A stretch of 64,000 nt of DNA from Porphyrobacter sp. CACIAM 03H1 (lineage in GTDB: Bacteria; Pseudomonadota; Alphaproteobacteria; Sphingomonadales; Sphingomonadaceae). Shown one piece after another: positions 9,588 through 20,780 of the stretch. Every line of letters starts with the position of its first letter. The first letter of the stretch is position 1. The position numbers and the translations under genes are program-made. A model generated the notes under the pieces. That model made no database searches. It had not been told where the DNA came from and saw only the letters and a list, made by a program, of their open reading frames with translations. Location of the stretch: contig NZ_CP021378.1 of assembly GCF_002215495.1 (NCBI RefSeq), positions 890,417 to 954,416 of the forward strand. The letters run 5' to 3'.

Positions 9588-10589
9588 ATGAACGAGATGC
9601 TGACCGGCGTCGACTGGATGAGCACGATCAAGCCGGACGGCGACGACTACGTCATGGCGCATATCGACTGGCTGAAGACCGCCAGCCCTGACGACTGGCA
9701 CCGCGCGGCGCTCGATTTCAACTGGAGCAACCGGCTCGAGCCGCTGCTGTGGATCGTGATGCAGGACGAGTGCGACCTCGCCACCGCGCTCGACGTGTTC
9801 TGGCGCTGCGAGCCGGGCTGGGACCTTATGCTCATGGCGCGCGGCGAGCGCGTCCATCACCGCGACGAGATCGACATCATCGCCTGCATCGCGCAGCGCC
9901 TCCACGCCGGCACCTACACGCGCCGCCGGATCGCCTTCGATGCCGAGCCCGGCAGGATCGCCGATTACGAGGCGATGGAGCGGGACTGCGCCAAAATCGC
10001 CGATCCGCCGTTCCGCCCGCATCCCGACATGATCCGCAGCCTCCGCGGGCACGAGGTCACGAACGATCGTGCCTTCTATGCCCGCTATCCCGAGGTGTTC
10101 CACGGCACCGTGTGGGTCGATACGCCCGAATGGAACGGGACGACTCCCGACATGGTCGAGGCGCGCGATCAGATGCGCAACATCTTCTTCAACCTGTTCG
10201 GGATCGGGGTGCTGCTTGCGGCGATGGGCGCCTATCTCAACGATGTCGGGCAGTACTGGAAGATGATGGCAGGCTGCGCGGCGATGATCGCCTTCTGGTG
10301 CTGGTGGATCAACCAGGCGACCGCGACGGTGCGAGCCTATCTGCGCAGCGAGTTCCTCCCGGTCCCGCGGCGGCAGATGATGGTGATCTATGGCGGCCTT
10401 GTCGTGTTCGGGATCGCGTGGATGCAGGGCTATTTCGCGCTGTCGGACATGGCCGCCGCAGCCGAGGACATGAGCCTCGCGGCTCGCGCCGCAAGGCTGG
10501 GGGTGTTTGTCGGCTTGATTGCGCCCGTGTGGCTCGGCCTGCGCTGGGCGGCGCAGCACTACACCTATCGCCGGCTGTTCCGCCGATAG
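9588..10589 (+). CDS. DUF4274 domain membrane protein
   Basis: 333 residues from the chosen ATG; MNEM also allows a start at 9597, and the ribosome site is weak. The N-terminal part contains two stretches like the DUF4274 family (WHRAALDFNWSNRLEPLLWI and DLATALDVFWRCEPGWD). The C-terminal 130 residues hold about four hydrophobic helices, suggesting a cytoplasmic sensor-like domain anchored to the membrane. The function of DUF4274 is not known. It ends 111 bp before the convergent aroC gene. Confidence 0.7.
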   Translation: MNEMLTGVDWMSTIKPDGDDYVMAHIDWLKTASPDDWHRAALDFNWSNRLEPLLWIVMQDECDLATALDVFWRCEPGWDLMLMARGERVHHRDEIDIIACIAQRLHAGTYTRRRIAFDAEPGRIADYEAMERDCAKIADPPFRPHPDMIRSLRGHEVTNDRAFYARYPEVFHGTVWVDTPEWNGTTPDMVEARDQMRNIFFNLFGIGVLLAAMGAYLNDVGQYWKMMAGCAAMIAFWCWWINQATATVRAYLRSEFLPVPRRQMMVIYGGLVVFGIAWMQGYFALSDMAAAAEDMSLAARAARLGVFVGLIAPVWLGLRWAAQHYTYRRLFRR

Positions 10590-10610
10590 AGGCTGAGGAG
10601 CGCGGGGGCG

Positions 10611-10716
10611 GGTGCCTGTCGCGCTACGCTTGCGCTGCTTGAGCGCGCCCCTGTGACGCTACCGCTTCGCTACTTGAGCGCGTCCCTCTCGCGCTACCGC
10701 TTACGCTACTTGAGCA
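10611..10716. repeat. Three-copy tandem repeat overlapping the 3' end of aroC
   Basis: Three imperfect copies of a 35-37 bp unit start at about 10635, 10670 and 10707 (CTGCTTGAGC, CTACTTGAGC, CTACTTGAGC), each linked by CGCTAC-GCTT-type sequence. The last copy supplies the final codons and stop region of aroC on the minus strand. Confidence 0.75.
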
Positions 10717-11771
10717 CGGTGCAGCAGCTTGTGGTCGGCCAGCACCAGCGCCATCATCGCCTCGACCACCGGGGTGCCGCGGATGCCGACACACGGATCG
10801 TGGCGGCCCTTTGTGACGACTTCCACCGCCTCTCCGGCCGAATTGATCGATTCCACTGGCGTCAGGATCGAGGAGGTCGGCTTGAACGCCACCCGGCACA
10901 CCACCGGCTGCCCGGTCGATATGCCGCCCGCCGTGCCGCCAGCGTGGTTGGCGAGGAATTCCGGCTTCCCGTCGGCGCCCGGGCGCATCGGGTCGGCGTT
11001 TTCCTCGCCGGTCAGCCGCGCGGCTTCGAACCCGTCGCCGATCTCGACGCCCTTGACCGCGTTGATGCTCATCATCGCGCTCGCAAGGTCGCTGTCGAGC
11101 TTGGCATAGATCGGCGCGCCCCAGCCTGCGGGGACGCCCGTGGCGACGCACTCGACGATCGCGCCCAGAGAGGATCCGGCCTTGCGCGCGGCATCGACCT
11201 TTTCTTCCCAGCGTTTCGCCGCCGCCGCATCGGGACAGAAGAACGGGTTCTTGGCAATTTCGGCAGCGTCGAAGTGCGCCATGTCGATCCGGTCGCCGCC
11301 GAGCTCGCAGACATAGGCGGTGATCGTCACCTCGGGGATGACGAGCCGCGCCACCGCGCCCGCCGCCACCCGCGCTGCCGTCTCGCGCGCGGACGAGCGC
11401 CCGCCGCCGCGATAATCGCGGATGCCGTATTTGGCGTCATAAGCGTAATCGGCATGGCCCGGCCGGTATTGCCGGGCGATCTCGGAATAGTCCTTCGATC
11501 GCTGGTCCGTGTTCTCGATCATCAGGCTGATCGGCGTGCCGGTGGTCTTCCCCTCGAACACCCCCGAGAGGATCCGCACCAGATCATCCTCGCGCCGCTG
11601 AGTGGTGAAGCGGCTGGTGCCCGGCTTGCGGGCATCGAGGAATGGCTGGATGAACTCCTCCGAGATCGCGAGCCCCGGCGGACAGCCGTCGACGACCGCG
11701 CCCAACGCAGGCCCGTGGCTTTCTCCCCAGGTGGTGAAGCGCAGCACGCGCCCGAAGGTATTCCAGCTCAT
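10701..11771 (-). CDS. aroC: Chorismate synthase
   Basis: 356 residues, normal length. The enzyme makes chorismate from EPSP using reduced FMN, the last step of the shikimate pathway in the cytoplasm. The family signatures are clear: the N-terminal GESHGPALG, the central [12 protein letters not shown] and [12 protein letters not shown], and the C-terminal segment around [15 protein letters not shown]. The last four codons (Ala-Gln-Val-Ala) fall inside a short tandem repeat, so the C-terminus may have been changed by repeat expansion. No operon partner is adjacent. Confidence 0.97.
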   Translation of the reverse strand: MSWNTFGRVLRFTTWGESHGPALGAVVDGCPPGLAISEEFIQPFLDARKPGTSRFTTQRREDDLVRILSGVFEGKTTGTPISLMIENTDQRSKDYSEIARQYRPGHADYAYDAKYGIRDYRGGGRSSARETAARVAAGAVARLVIPEVTITAYVCELGGDRIDMAHFDAAEIAKNPFFCPDAAAAKRWEEKVDAARKAGSSLGAIVECVATGVPAGWGAPIYAKLDSDLASAMMSINAVKGVEIGDGFEAARLTGEENADPMRPGADGKPEFLANHAGGTAGGISTGQPVVCRVAFKPTSSILTPVESINSAGEAVEVVTKGRHDPCVGIRGTPVVEAMMALVLADHKLLHRAQVA

Positions 11772-11793
11772 GGGCGCGGTTCTTTACCCAAAC

Positions 11794-11863
11794 TCCCGTT
11801 CGTGTCGAGCGTAGTCGAGACACCTTGATGAATGCCGCTCGACTACGCTCGAAGCGAACGGGG
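11794..11863. repeat. Dispersed palindromic repeat, copy 1 (CCGTTCGTGTCGAGC family)
   Basis: Inverted arms (CCCGTTCGTGTCGAGCGTAG on the left and its near-complement ending GCGAACGGG on the right) flank a short centre. A second copy of the same element is at 29983-30049. It fills most of the aroC-ruvA gap. Confidence 0.75.
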
Positions 11864-11916
11864 ATTGTGCGGGCTTCGCTCTGGCCAAGCGTGCCCGATT
11901 GCGGCAGGAACAAACC

Positions 11917-12525
11917 ATGATTGCAAAGCTCTCAGGCAGGCTCGATGCGACCGGCGAGGACTGGGCGGTCGTGGATGTCGGCGGGGTGGGCTACCTCGTC
12001 CACTGCTCCAGCCGCACGCTTGCAGCATTGGGAGAGGCGGGGGAGGCCTGCACCGTCCACACCGAATTGCAGGTGAGCGAGAACGACATGCGCCTCCTCG
12101 GGTTCGCCGAGCAGGCCGAGCGCGACTGGTTCCGGCTGCTGACGGGCGTGCAGGGCGTGGGGAGCAAGGTCGGTCTGGCGATCCTCTCTGCCCTATCGAC
12201 CGGAGAGCTGCGCGACGCCTGCGGCAAGGGCGACGCGGCAATGGTCGCCCGCGCACAGGGCGTGGGACCGAAGCTTGCAGGCCGGATCGTCAACGAGTTG
12301 AAGGACAAGGCGGGCGGGATGCCGGGCGGCTCGGGCGGGTTCGCGGTGAGCGCGGTTTCTGCCCCTGCGGGCAGCAAGGGCGCGGATGCCGCGAGCGCGC
12401 TAGAGAATCTCGGCTTCAAGCCTGCGGTGGCTGCACAGGCCGTGGCGCGGGCGCTGGAGGAACTGGGCGAGGGTGCGACCGAAGGCGACCTGATCCGCGT
12501 GGCGCTGAAGAAGGCGGCGGGGTGA
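11917..12525 (+). CDS. ruvA: Holliday junction branch migration protein RuvA
   Basis: 202 residues from [16 protein letters not shown] lies just upstream. The N-terminal OB-fold is followed by two helix-hairpin-helix motifs (LTGVQGVGSKVGLAIL and ARAQGVGPKLAGRIVNELK), a flexible linker around residues 135-155, and the C-terminal domain that contacts RuvB. RuvA tetramers hold the four-way junction while RuvB drives it. ruvC, often the gene before ruvA, is not here; the upstream neighbour is a divergent aroC. The stop codon overlaps the next start (TGATG). Confidence 0.95.
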   Translation: MIAKLSGRLDATGEDWAVVDVGGVGYLVHCSSRTLAALGEAGEACTVHTELQVSENDMRLLGFAEQAERDWFRLLTGVQGVGSKVGLAILSALSTGELRDACGKGDAAMVARAQGVGPKLAGRIVNELKDKAGGMPGGSGGFAVSAVSAPAGSKGADAASALENLGFKPAVAAQAVARALEELGEGATEGDLIRVALKKAAG

Positions 12526-12770
12526 TGGAAATCTTCTGGATCGAACCAACCGGACCGGACCTGCCGCAGGGTGCAGCCTTCGGCATGGGCGTTACCGCGC
12601 GCGACCTAGACGATGCCTTGGCTCTGCTTCGTGAAAGGCTCGGCCCGTGCGAGATCGGCTCGTCGAGCCGGATCCGGTCAATGGAGGAGGTCGAACAGAA
12701 CCATGTGAGGCCAAACATGGGCAACTTCCTCGTCCGCGGCATCTGGTATCCGAACCACTCGGCTTGGTGA
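12525..12770 (+). CDS. 81-residue protein encoded between ruvA and ruvB
   Basis: The ATG at 12525 shares its A with the ruvA TGA, and the stop is directly followed by the ruvB ATG with no gap, so the frame is fixed and fully coupled on both sides. The protein starts MEIFWIEPTG, has a helical segment TARDLDDALALLRERLG, then HVRPNMGNF and a hydrophobic C-terminus. No cysteine cluster, signal or membrane helix is seen. It resembles no family I can name; a role next to branch migration is only suggested by position. Confidence 0.8.
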   Translation: MEIFWIEPTGPDLPQGAAFGMGVTARDLDDALALLRERLGPCEIGSSSRIRSMEEVEQNHVRPNMGNFLVRGIWYPNHSAW

Positions 12771-13805
12771 ATGACTGACTCTACCCCCCTCCACTCCCCC
12801 ACCCGCCAGCCCGGTGACCCTGACGCGGCCCTGCGCCCGCGACGCCTCGCCGAATTCGTCGGGCAGGAGGCGGCCAAGGGGAACCTCGCCGTTTTCATCG
12901 CCGCCGCGCGGGCAAGAGGCGAGGCGATGGACCATACCTTGTTCTTCGGCCCGCCCGGCCTCGGCAAGACCACGCTCGCGCAGATCATTGCGGGCGAGCT
13001 TGGCGTGGGCTTCCGCGCCACCAGCGGCCCGGTCATCGCCAAGGCGGGCGATCTCGCCGCGCTGCTCACCAATCTCGAGCCGCATGACGTGCTGTTCATC
13101 GACGAGATCCACCGCCTCTCGCCCGTGGTCGAGGAGGTGCTCTACCCTGCGATGGAGGACCGCGCGCTCGATCTCATCATCGGGGAGGGGCCCTCGGCGC
13201 GCTCGGTCAGGATCGACCTGCCGCCCTTCACCCTGATCGGCGCGACCACGCGGCAGGGGTTGCTGACCACGCCGCTGCGCGACCGCTTCGGCATTCCGGT
13301 AAGGCTCAACTTCTACACCCACGAGGAGCTGGAGCGGGTCGTGACCCGCGCGGCGGGGCTGATGGGCCTCGCCATCGCGCCCGACGGTGCGCACGAGATC
13401 GCCCGTCGCAGCCGCGGCACGCCGCGTGTGGCGGGGCGGCTCCTCAGACGCGTGCGCGACTTTGCCGATGTCGCCGGGAGCGCGACCGTCACCCGCGCGG
13501 TGGCGGACGAGGCGCTCACGCGGCTCGAGATCGACCGCCTCGGGCTCGACACGATGGACCGCCGCTACCTCTCGATGATCGCCACCACCTACAAGGGTGG
13601 GCCGGTCGGCATCGAGACCCTCGCCGCGGGCCTCGCCGAGCCGCGCGACACGATCGAGGAGGTGGTCGAACCCTACCTCATCCAGCTTGGACTGGTCGCC
13701 CGCACCGCACGCGGGCGGGTGCTCAACGATGCCGGCTGGGCGCATCTCGAACTGATTCCCCCGCGGGAATCGCCCGGCGGACAGGGCGGGCTGTTCGAGG
13801 ACTGA
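12771..13805 (+). CDS. ruvB: Holliday junction branch migration ATPase RuvB
   Basis: 344 residues, normal length. AAA+ ATPase: Walker [10 protein letters not shown] at residues 60-68, Walker B FIDEIH at 109-114, sensor 1 GATTRQG, an arginine-finger region TPLRDRFG, and a C-terminal winged helix with [27 protein letters not shown] signature residues. It forms hexamers that pump DNA through the RuvA-bound junction. It begins directly after the stop of the 81-residue ORF, so all three genes should be translated together. Confidence 0.97.
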   Translation: MTDSTPLHSPTRQPGDPDAALRPRRLAEFVGQEAAKGNLAVFIAAARARGEAMDHTLFFGPPGLGKTTLAQIIAGELGVGFRATSGPVIAKAGDLAALLTNLEPHDVLFIDEIHRLSPVVEEVLYPAMEDRALDLIIGEGPSARSVRIDLPPFTLIGATTRQGLLTTPLRDRFGIPVRLNFYTHEELERVVTRAAGLMGLAIAPDGAHEIARRSRGTPRVAGRLLRRVRDFADVAGSATVTRAVADEALTRLEIDRLGLDTMDRRYLSMIATTYKGGPVGIETLAAGLAEPRDTIEEVVEPYLIQLGLVARTARGRVLNDAGWAHLELIPPRESPGGQGGLFED

Positions 13806-14034
13806 GTCTGGCCCGTCCGCGTTAACCCTTCGGCTAACCGCCGCCCCCTTTTCGGTGCCAGTTCGGGACAGCGCGCCCGAAATCCCGCGAAATCGCGGCA
13901 ATTCCGGCCATTTGAAGCGCCTGCACAGCGTTAACGCGATTGCCCCTGTCCGACTTCTCACATCAAAAGAAGGCTGGATTTGGGGGAGGTGCGATCTTCG
14001 CGCTCCGGCCCTCGCAGGCAACAGGGTAACGATA

Positions 14035-15675
14035 ATGTCGCTCAAACTGGCCATCGCGAAGCTTTCCGCCGCTGCTGCGGGTGTCGCTCTGCTTCAGGGC
14101 GGCGCCGTGCGCATGGCGGAGCCGATGAACACCGACGCGCCGGACTATTCGACCAACATCGACGGCAAGCTGGTGAAGGTCGATCCGGTCACGGGGGCGC
14201 GCTACATCAAGGGTAACCCGCGTATCATCGAGGTGCCCGAGCAGCGTCGCCGGCGGATCGTCGAGCGCACCATCGAGTGCCAGCCGGTCGGCCCCGGGCC
14301 CGTCGGCGCGCCGAGCGTTCCGGCAGGCGCAGTCCAGGCCTATTTCAATCCCGAGGAATGCCCGCCGATCGCGCAGATCGCCTATATGCCCGCGCCGCTT
14401 CCCCCGCTCCCGCCGATCTCGGGCGGCGGCGGGCCGGGTGGCGGCTGGGGCGGCGGCTTCGGCGGCTTCGGCGGCGGCCTGGGCTTCGGCGGTGGCGGCT
14501 TCTTCGGCGGCTTCTTCGGCGGCGGCGGTTCGTCCTCAGGCGACGTCTCGGTGGTGAGCACCACCACCACCGGCGGCGGCACCAGCGGCACGACCTCGGG
14601 CGATTTCCCGCCGGCCCCGCCGACTTCGTCGGGCTTCCCTCCGGCGCCTCCGACCTCGTCAGGCTTCCCGCCGGCACCGCCCACCAGCAGCGGCACGACC
14701 AGCAGCGGCATCGTGATCGACATCCGGATCGACAATTCGACCTCGACGACCTCGTCCTCGGGCCAGATCACCTCGTCGACCGGGGCGGTGTCGACCTCGA
14801 CGTCGACCGGTGCCGTGTCGACCAGCACCGGGGCGGTGTCGAGCACCAGCACCTCCGGCAATGTCTCGAGCAGTACCGGCGGGGTTTCCAGCTCGTCCGG
14901 TAACGTCTCCAGCTCCTTCGGAAACGTGTCGAGCTCGTCCGGCAACGTCAGTTCCTCGACCGGCGCCGTGACCAGTTCGGGCTCGTCGTCTTCGTCCTCC
15001 TCGAGTTCGTCGTCCTCCTCCTCGTCGTCTTCCTCCTCCTCGTCGGGCGGGAGCAGCGGCAAGCCGGGGGGCAGCTCGGGCGGTTCGGGCTCGTCCTCGT
15101 CTTCGTCGGGATCGTCGAGCAGCAGCTCGTCGTCCTCGTCTTCGTCCTCATCGGGCGGCAGCAGCGGCAAGCCGGGCGGCAGCTCGGGCGGTTCGGGCTC
15201 GTCCTCGTCTTCGTCGGGATCGTCGAGCAGCAGCTCGTCGTCTTCGTCTTCGTCCTCGTCGGGCGGCAGCAGCGGCAAGCCGGGCGGCAGCTCTTCCTCG
15301 GGTTCCTCGGGCGGTAGCTCATCGTCCTCGTCCTCCTCGTCGAGCAGCAGCTCCTCGTCTTCCTCGTCCTCGGGCGGTGCGACCAGCGGCGGCAGCACCT
15401 CGGGCGACATGACCAGCAGCACCAGCAGCTCCTCAAGCAGCAGCTCCTCGTCGAGCTCGAGCTCCTCGACCTCGACAGGTTCGAGCGGGTCTTCCGGCTC
15501 CAGCGGGTCCTCGGGATCGAGCTCCTCGAGCGGCAGCAGCTCGTCGTCGTCCTCGTCGAGCAGCAGCTCCTCCTCGACCTCGGGCGGTCACGATGTTCCC
15601 GCTCCGCCGATGACGATCCTGTTCGGCCTCGCGGCGGCGGCGATCCTGCGGCGCCGGCACATCACCGGCGCATAG
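14035..15675 (+). CDS. Ser-rich secreted protein with CTERM-like sorting tail
   Basis: 546 residues from the ATG at 14035, which begins a probable signal peptide (MSLKLAIAKLSAAAAGVALLQGG). Residues 30-115 form a globular, Arg-rich region. A Gly-rich stretch (GGGFGGFGGG types), three PPAPPTSSGF repeats and then about 280 residues dominated by Ser follow, with three SSGKPGGSS islands 36 codons apart. The end, DVPAPPMTILFGLAAAAILRRRH, has the layout of a PEP-CTERM signal (Pro-rich motif, one membrane helix, Arg cluster) but with PAP instead of PEP. This predicts export and sorting by an exosortase/rhombosortase-like system, with the Ser tract acting as a stalk, perhaps glycosylated. Confidence 0.72.
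   Translation: MSLKLAIAKLSAAAAGVALLQGGAVRMAEPMNTDAPDYSTNIDGKLVKVDPVTGARYIKGNPRIIEVPEQRRRRIVERTIECQPVGPGPVGAPSVPAGAVQAYFNPEECPPIAQIAYMPAPLPPLPPISGGGGPGGGWGGGFGGFGGGLGFGGGGFFGGFFGGGGSSSGDVSVVSTTTTGGGTSGTTSGDFPPAPPTSSGFPPAPPTSSGFPPAPPTSSGTTSSGIVIDIRIDNSTSTTSSSGQITSSTGAVSTSTSTGAVSTSTGAVSSTSTSGNVSSSTGGVSSSSGNVSSSFGNVSSSSGNVSSSTGAVTSSGSSSSSSSSSSSSSSSSSSSSSGGSSGKPGGSSGGSGSSSSSSGSSSSSSSSSSSSSSGGSSGKPGGSSGGSGSSSSSSGSSSSSSSSSSSSSSGGSSGKPGGSSSSGSSGGSSSSSSSSSSSSSSSSSSSGGATSGGSTSGDMTSSTSSSSSSSSSSSSSSSTSTGSSGSSGSSGSSGSSSSSGSSSSSSSSSSSSSSTSGGHDVPAPPMTILFGLAAAAILRRRHITGA
15052..15300 (+). repeat. 108-bp in-frame tandem repeat in the Ser-rich gene
   Basis: AGCAGCGGCAAG recurs at 15052, 15160 and 15268, exactly 108 bp apart. 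The 36-codon units between them are nearly identical in DNA, so they arose by recent duplication rather than selection for Ser alone. Confidence 0.85.
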
Positions 15676-15676
15676 A

Positions 15677-15694
15677 GGGCGGCGCGCGCCGCCC
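15677..15694. terminator. GC palindrome between convergent genes
   Basis: A perfect 18-bp palindrome (GGGCGGCGCGCGCCGCCC) fills the 21-bp gap between the Ser-rich gene and the oxygenase gene. It may act as a two-way termination or pausing hairpin, although no T-run follows. Confidence 0.5.
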
Positions 15695-15696
15695 GC

Positions 15697-16392
15697 TCAG
15701 GCGGGGTTGATCAGCCGCCAGGGCTCCTGGCGGTACCAGCGCGTGATGATGTGCTTGATGCCGCGCTTGACCGGCATCCCGGCGTGCAGCGTCGCCATGT
15801 TCGGGTGCCCGTCGGGGGTCATGTTGTTCCACAGCATCAGCGTGCCGGTCTCCGGGCGGAAGCTGTGGCCGAGCTTGGGAAAATCGGTCTCCCCGCCCTC
15901 GCGCGGCTCGTCGAGCCAGATCATCGCTGTCCAAGTGCGCTGACCGCCTCGGCTGGCTTCCTGCTGCCAGTAGCCCTCGCCGACCGCGAAGAAATCGAAG
16001 TGGTGCTTGTACTGCTGCCCGGCCTGATAGCGTTGCCCCTGCATCACCTCGCCGTGGTTGTCGTCGATGCCCATCAGGTCCGAGATGTATTGCTCGCAGC
16101 TGCGCGTCAGCGGGTCGTTGCGGCCGAAATGGTGGGTGAAGCTGGTGCGGAAACCCTCGCGCTCGGTGCCGCGGTAGAGGGTCGAGGGCGCCGCTTGGTG
16201 GTTGATGACGCGCACGATCTCGCGGCAATCGCTGCGCTTGAGGAAGCCCCTCACGCGGAACACTTCGGCCCGGTCGGTGGCGATGCGCTCGACCGCGGGA
16301 TGGCGGAGCAGACGTTCGCGCACGATGTGACCGAACCACGCGAGCTTGCGCGGGTCGGCCATCGGATCGAAGGCGGTGAGGGTCCCGGTCAT
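15697..16392 (-). CDS. 2-oxoglutarate/Fe(II) prolyl 4-hydroxylase-like oxygenase
   Basis: 231 residues. The C-terminal two-thirds is a P4Hc domain: the iron ligands are H131 and D133 in KHHFDFF and H203 in TLHAGMPV, and K213 ten residues after the last His is placed to bind 2-oxoglutarate. The WTAMIWLDEPREGGETDFP strand pair and the ETGTLMLWNN turn are typical. Bacterial members hydroxylate proline or other side chains in proteins. The gene faces the Ser/Pro-rich surface protein, ending 21 bp from it; a substrate link is possible but unproven. Confidence 0.85.
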   Translation of the reverse strand: MTGTLTAFDPMADPRKLAWFGHIVRERLLRHPAVERIATDRAEVFRVRGFLKRSDCREIVRVINHQAAPSTLYRGTEREGFRTSFTHHFGRNDPLTRSCEQYISDLMGIDDNHGEVMQGQRYQAGQQYKHHFDFFAVGEGYWQQEASRGGQRTWTAMIWLDEPREGGETDFPKLGHSFRPETGTLMLWNNMTPDGHPNMATLHAGMPVKRGIKHIITRWYRQEPWRLINPA

Positions 16393-16426
16393 CCCGCCGC
16401 ATTAGCACGGCAGGGTTAACGCCCGG

Positions 16427-16930
16427 TCAGCGTTTGGCGACCGGCTGGCCCGCAGCCTCCCAGGCGAGGATGCCGCCCTCGAGGTGCGTCGCGGGCGCGC
16501 CTGTCGCCTCGGCCAGCTTTTCGGCGGCGATGGCCGAGCGGCGGCCGGAGCGGCAGTAGAACACCACCTCGCGCCCGTCATCCGTGGCGATCGTGGCGGG
16601 ATCGAACCGGTCGAGCGCGATGTGTTCTGCGCCGGGGATGGTGCCCTCGGCCACTTCCTCGTCGGTGCGCACGTCGATCAGGCGGACATCGCCCGCCTTG
16701 ATCCGTTGGGCGAGTTCCTCGGGCGAGAGCGACACGAGCGACGCCGGCGCGGGCAGCGGGGCTGCCGCATCGTCCGCCGTCGCCGCCATCGCCAGTTCGA
16801 AGCCGAGCGGCCCGGCCGGGGCATCGCCCTTCCTCCCCTCGCCGCTCTCACCCCCGCAGGCCGCCACCGCCAGCATCAGCGGCGCGAGCGGCAGGGGCGA
16901 CATCAGAAAGGCGAAGTCGGTGCGGGTCAT
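16427..16930 (-). CDS. Rhodanese-domain lipoprotein
   Basis: 167 residues. The N-terminus is a lipoprotein signal with the lipobox VAAC, so C25 would be lipidated and the protein anchored in the envelope. A linker rich in Ala, Asp and Pro follows, then a single rhodanese domain (about 65-165) with the active cysteine C126 in FYCRSGRRSA. Rhodaneses carry sulfane sulfur or act in thiol redox chemistry. AGGAGAG precedes the ATG. It starts 8 bp after the acnA stop on the same strand, so it is probably read through from acnA. Confidence 0.88.
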   Translation of the reverse strand: MTRTDFAFLMSPLPLAPLMLAVAACGGESGEGRKGDAPAGPLGFELAMAATADDAAAPLPAPASLVSLSPEELAQRIKAGDVRLIDVRTDEEVAEGTIPGAEHIALDRFDPATIATDDGREVVFYCRSGRRSAIAAEKLAEATGAPATHLEGGILAWEAAGQPVAKR

Positions 16931-16938
16931 GCCTCTCC

Positions 16939-19611
<2,673 letters not shown>

Positions 19612-19730
19612 GAGAGGGTTTCCATCCTTCTGGTTGTCCCGCCCCCGATCCACCAAGGGCTTGGGATTTCGCCCGCGCTCCTGCGCTGCTGCGCGCGCGA
19701 GGTCAAGGGGGGCGCCGTCGGGAAATGGTC

Positions 19731-20633
19731 TCAAGCGGTGGCGACCGGGGCGGCGCGCTGCGGGCGGGTGGCGAGCCAGCAGCCGGTGACGATCAGCGCC
19801 GTGCCGGCCAGCGTCGGCAGCGTCACCGGCTCGCGGAAGAACAGCCAGCCCATGCCGGCAGCCCAGACGAAGCCGGAATATTCGGTCGGCACCAGCACGT
19901 TCGCCTCTGCGCGGGCATAGGCCCAAGCGATCGACAGCGAGCCCGCGACGGTCAGCGCACCGGCCACCACCAGCGGCCACAGCGCCGCTGCCTCGGGCGG
20001 CTGCCACAGCACTGGCGCCAGCGTCAGCAGCACCAGCCCGCCGATACCGCTGTGGAAGGTCGCGATCTCGAGCGGTCCGGCCACCTGCGCCTGCCGCCTG
20101 ATGACGATGAAGTTGTAGGCATAGAGCAGCGCCGAAACCATCAGCGAGGCGATGCCCCAGGCGGCGTCCTCGTCGAAGCGGCCCTCGCCGATGCGCCCGC
20201 CGACGATCACCAGCGTGCCCGCGAAGCCGAGTAGGCTCGCCCCGATCGCGGCGCGGCTGATCGTCTCGCCCAGCAGCACCCGGGCGAGGTAGAGCGCGAT
20301 CAGCGGGGCGATAAAGGAGAGGGCGATCGCCTCGGCGAGCGGCAGCAGGGTCAGCGAATGGAAGAAGGTCAGCGCCATGAAGGCCGAGACCACGCCGCGC
20401 TCGGCATGGAGCCGCCAGACCGCGCGGGTCGGCATGGCGGGCCCGCGCGAGAGCCACACCGGCGCGATCAGCGCGGCCCCGATGAAGGCGCGCAGCACCG
20501 TCGCGGTATAGGCCCCGATCAGAAGCGCCGCCTCCTTCATGAAGGCGTCCATAAGCGACAGGAACCCGACTCCGGCCAGTGCGGCGGCGAAGGGGAGCAA
20601 GGCGGAGCGGTGCGAGGGCATGAGCGGTGCCAT
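19731..20633 (-). CDS. DMT-superfamily transporter (EamA domains)
   Basis: 300 residues with about ten hydrophobic helices in two EamA repeats, the layout of drug/metabolite exporters of the inner membrane. Conserved features include the [21 protein letters not shown] first helix, the [18 protein letters not shown] motif ending repeat one, and [16 protein letters not shown] in repeat two. The substrate is unknown. The start is taken as 20633; a second Met at 20621 is equally possible, as neither has a clear ribosome site. It lies 119 bp upstream of acnA. Confidence 0.85.
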   Translation of the reverse strand: MAPLMPSHRSALLPFAAALAGVGFLSLMDAFMKEAALLIGAYTATVLRAFIGAALIAPVWLSRGPAMPTRAVWRLHAERGVVSAFMALTFFHSLTLLPLAEAIALSFIAPLIALYLARVLLGETISRAAIGASLLGFAGTLVIVGGRIGEGRFDEDAAWGIASLMVSALLYAYNFIVIRRQAQVAGPLEIATFHSGIGGLVLLTLAPVLWQPPEAAALWPLVVAGALTVAGSLSIAWAYARAEANVLVPTEYSGFVWAAGMGWLFFREPVTLPTLAGTALIVTGCWLATRPQRAAPVATA

Positions 20634-20780
20634 AGGCGGGCGTGGATGCGAGGTCACGCCTGTGAACATTAATGCAGGTGAAAGCCAAGATGGTTGATAG
20701 CGGCATGGCGCTGCGGGTAAGGTCGCGGCGCGGTTGGTGCGGCGCAAGGATGCCGACACGGGGCGAAAAGGCAGCAAGTG

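Noticed and set aside
14880..15600. CRISPR-like or satellite array
   Set aside because: The repeats are in frame and encode Ser-rich protein; there are no unique spacers or cas genes.
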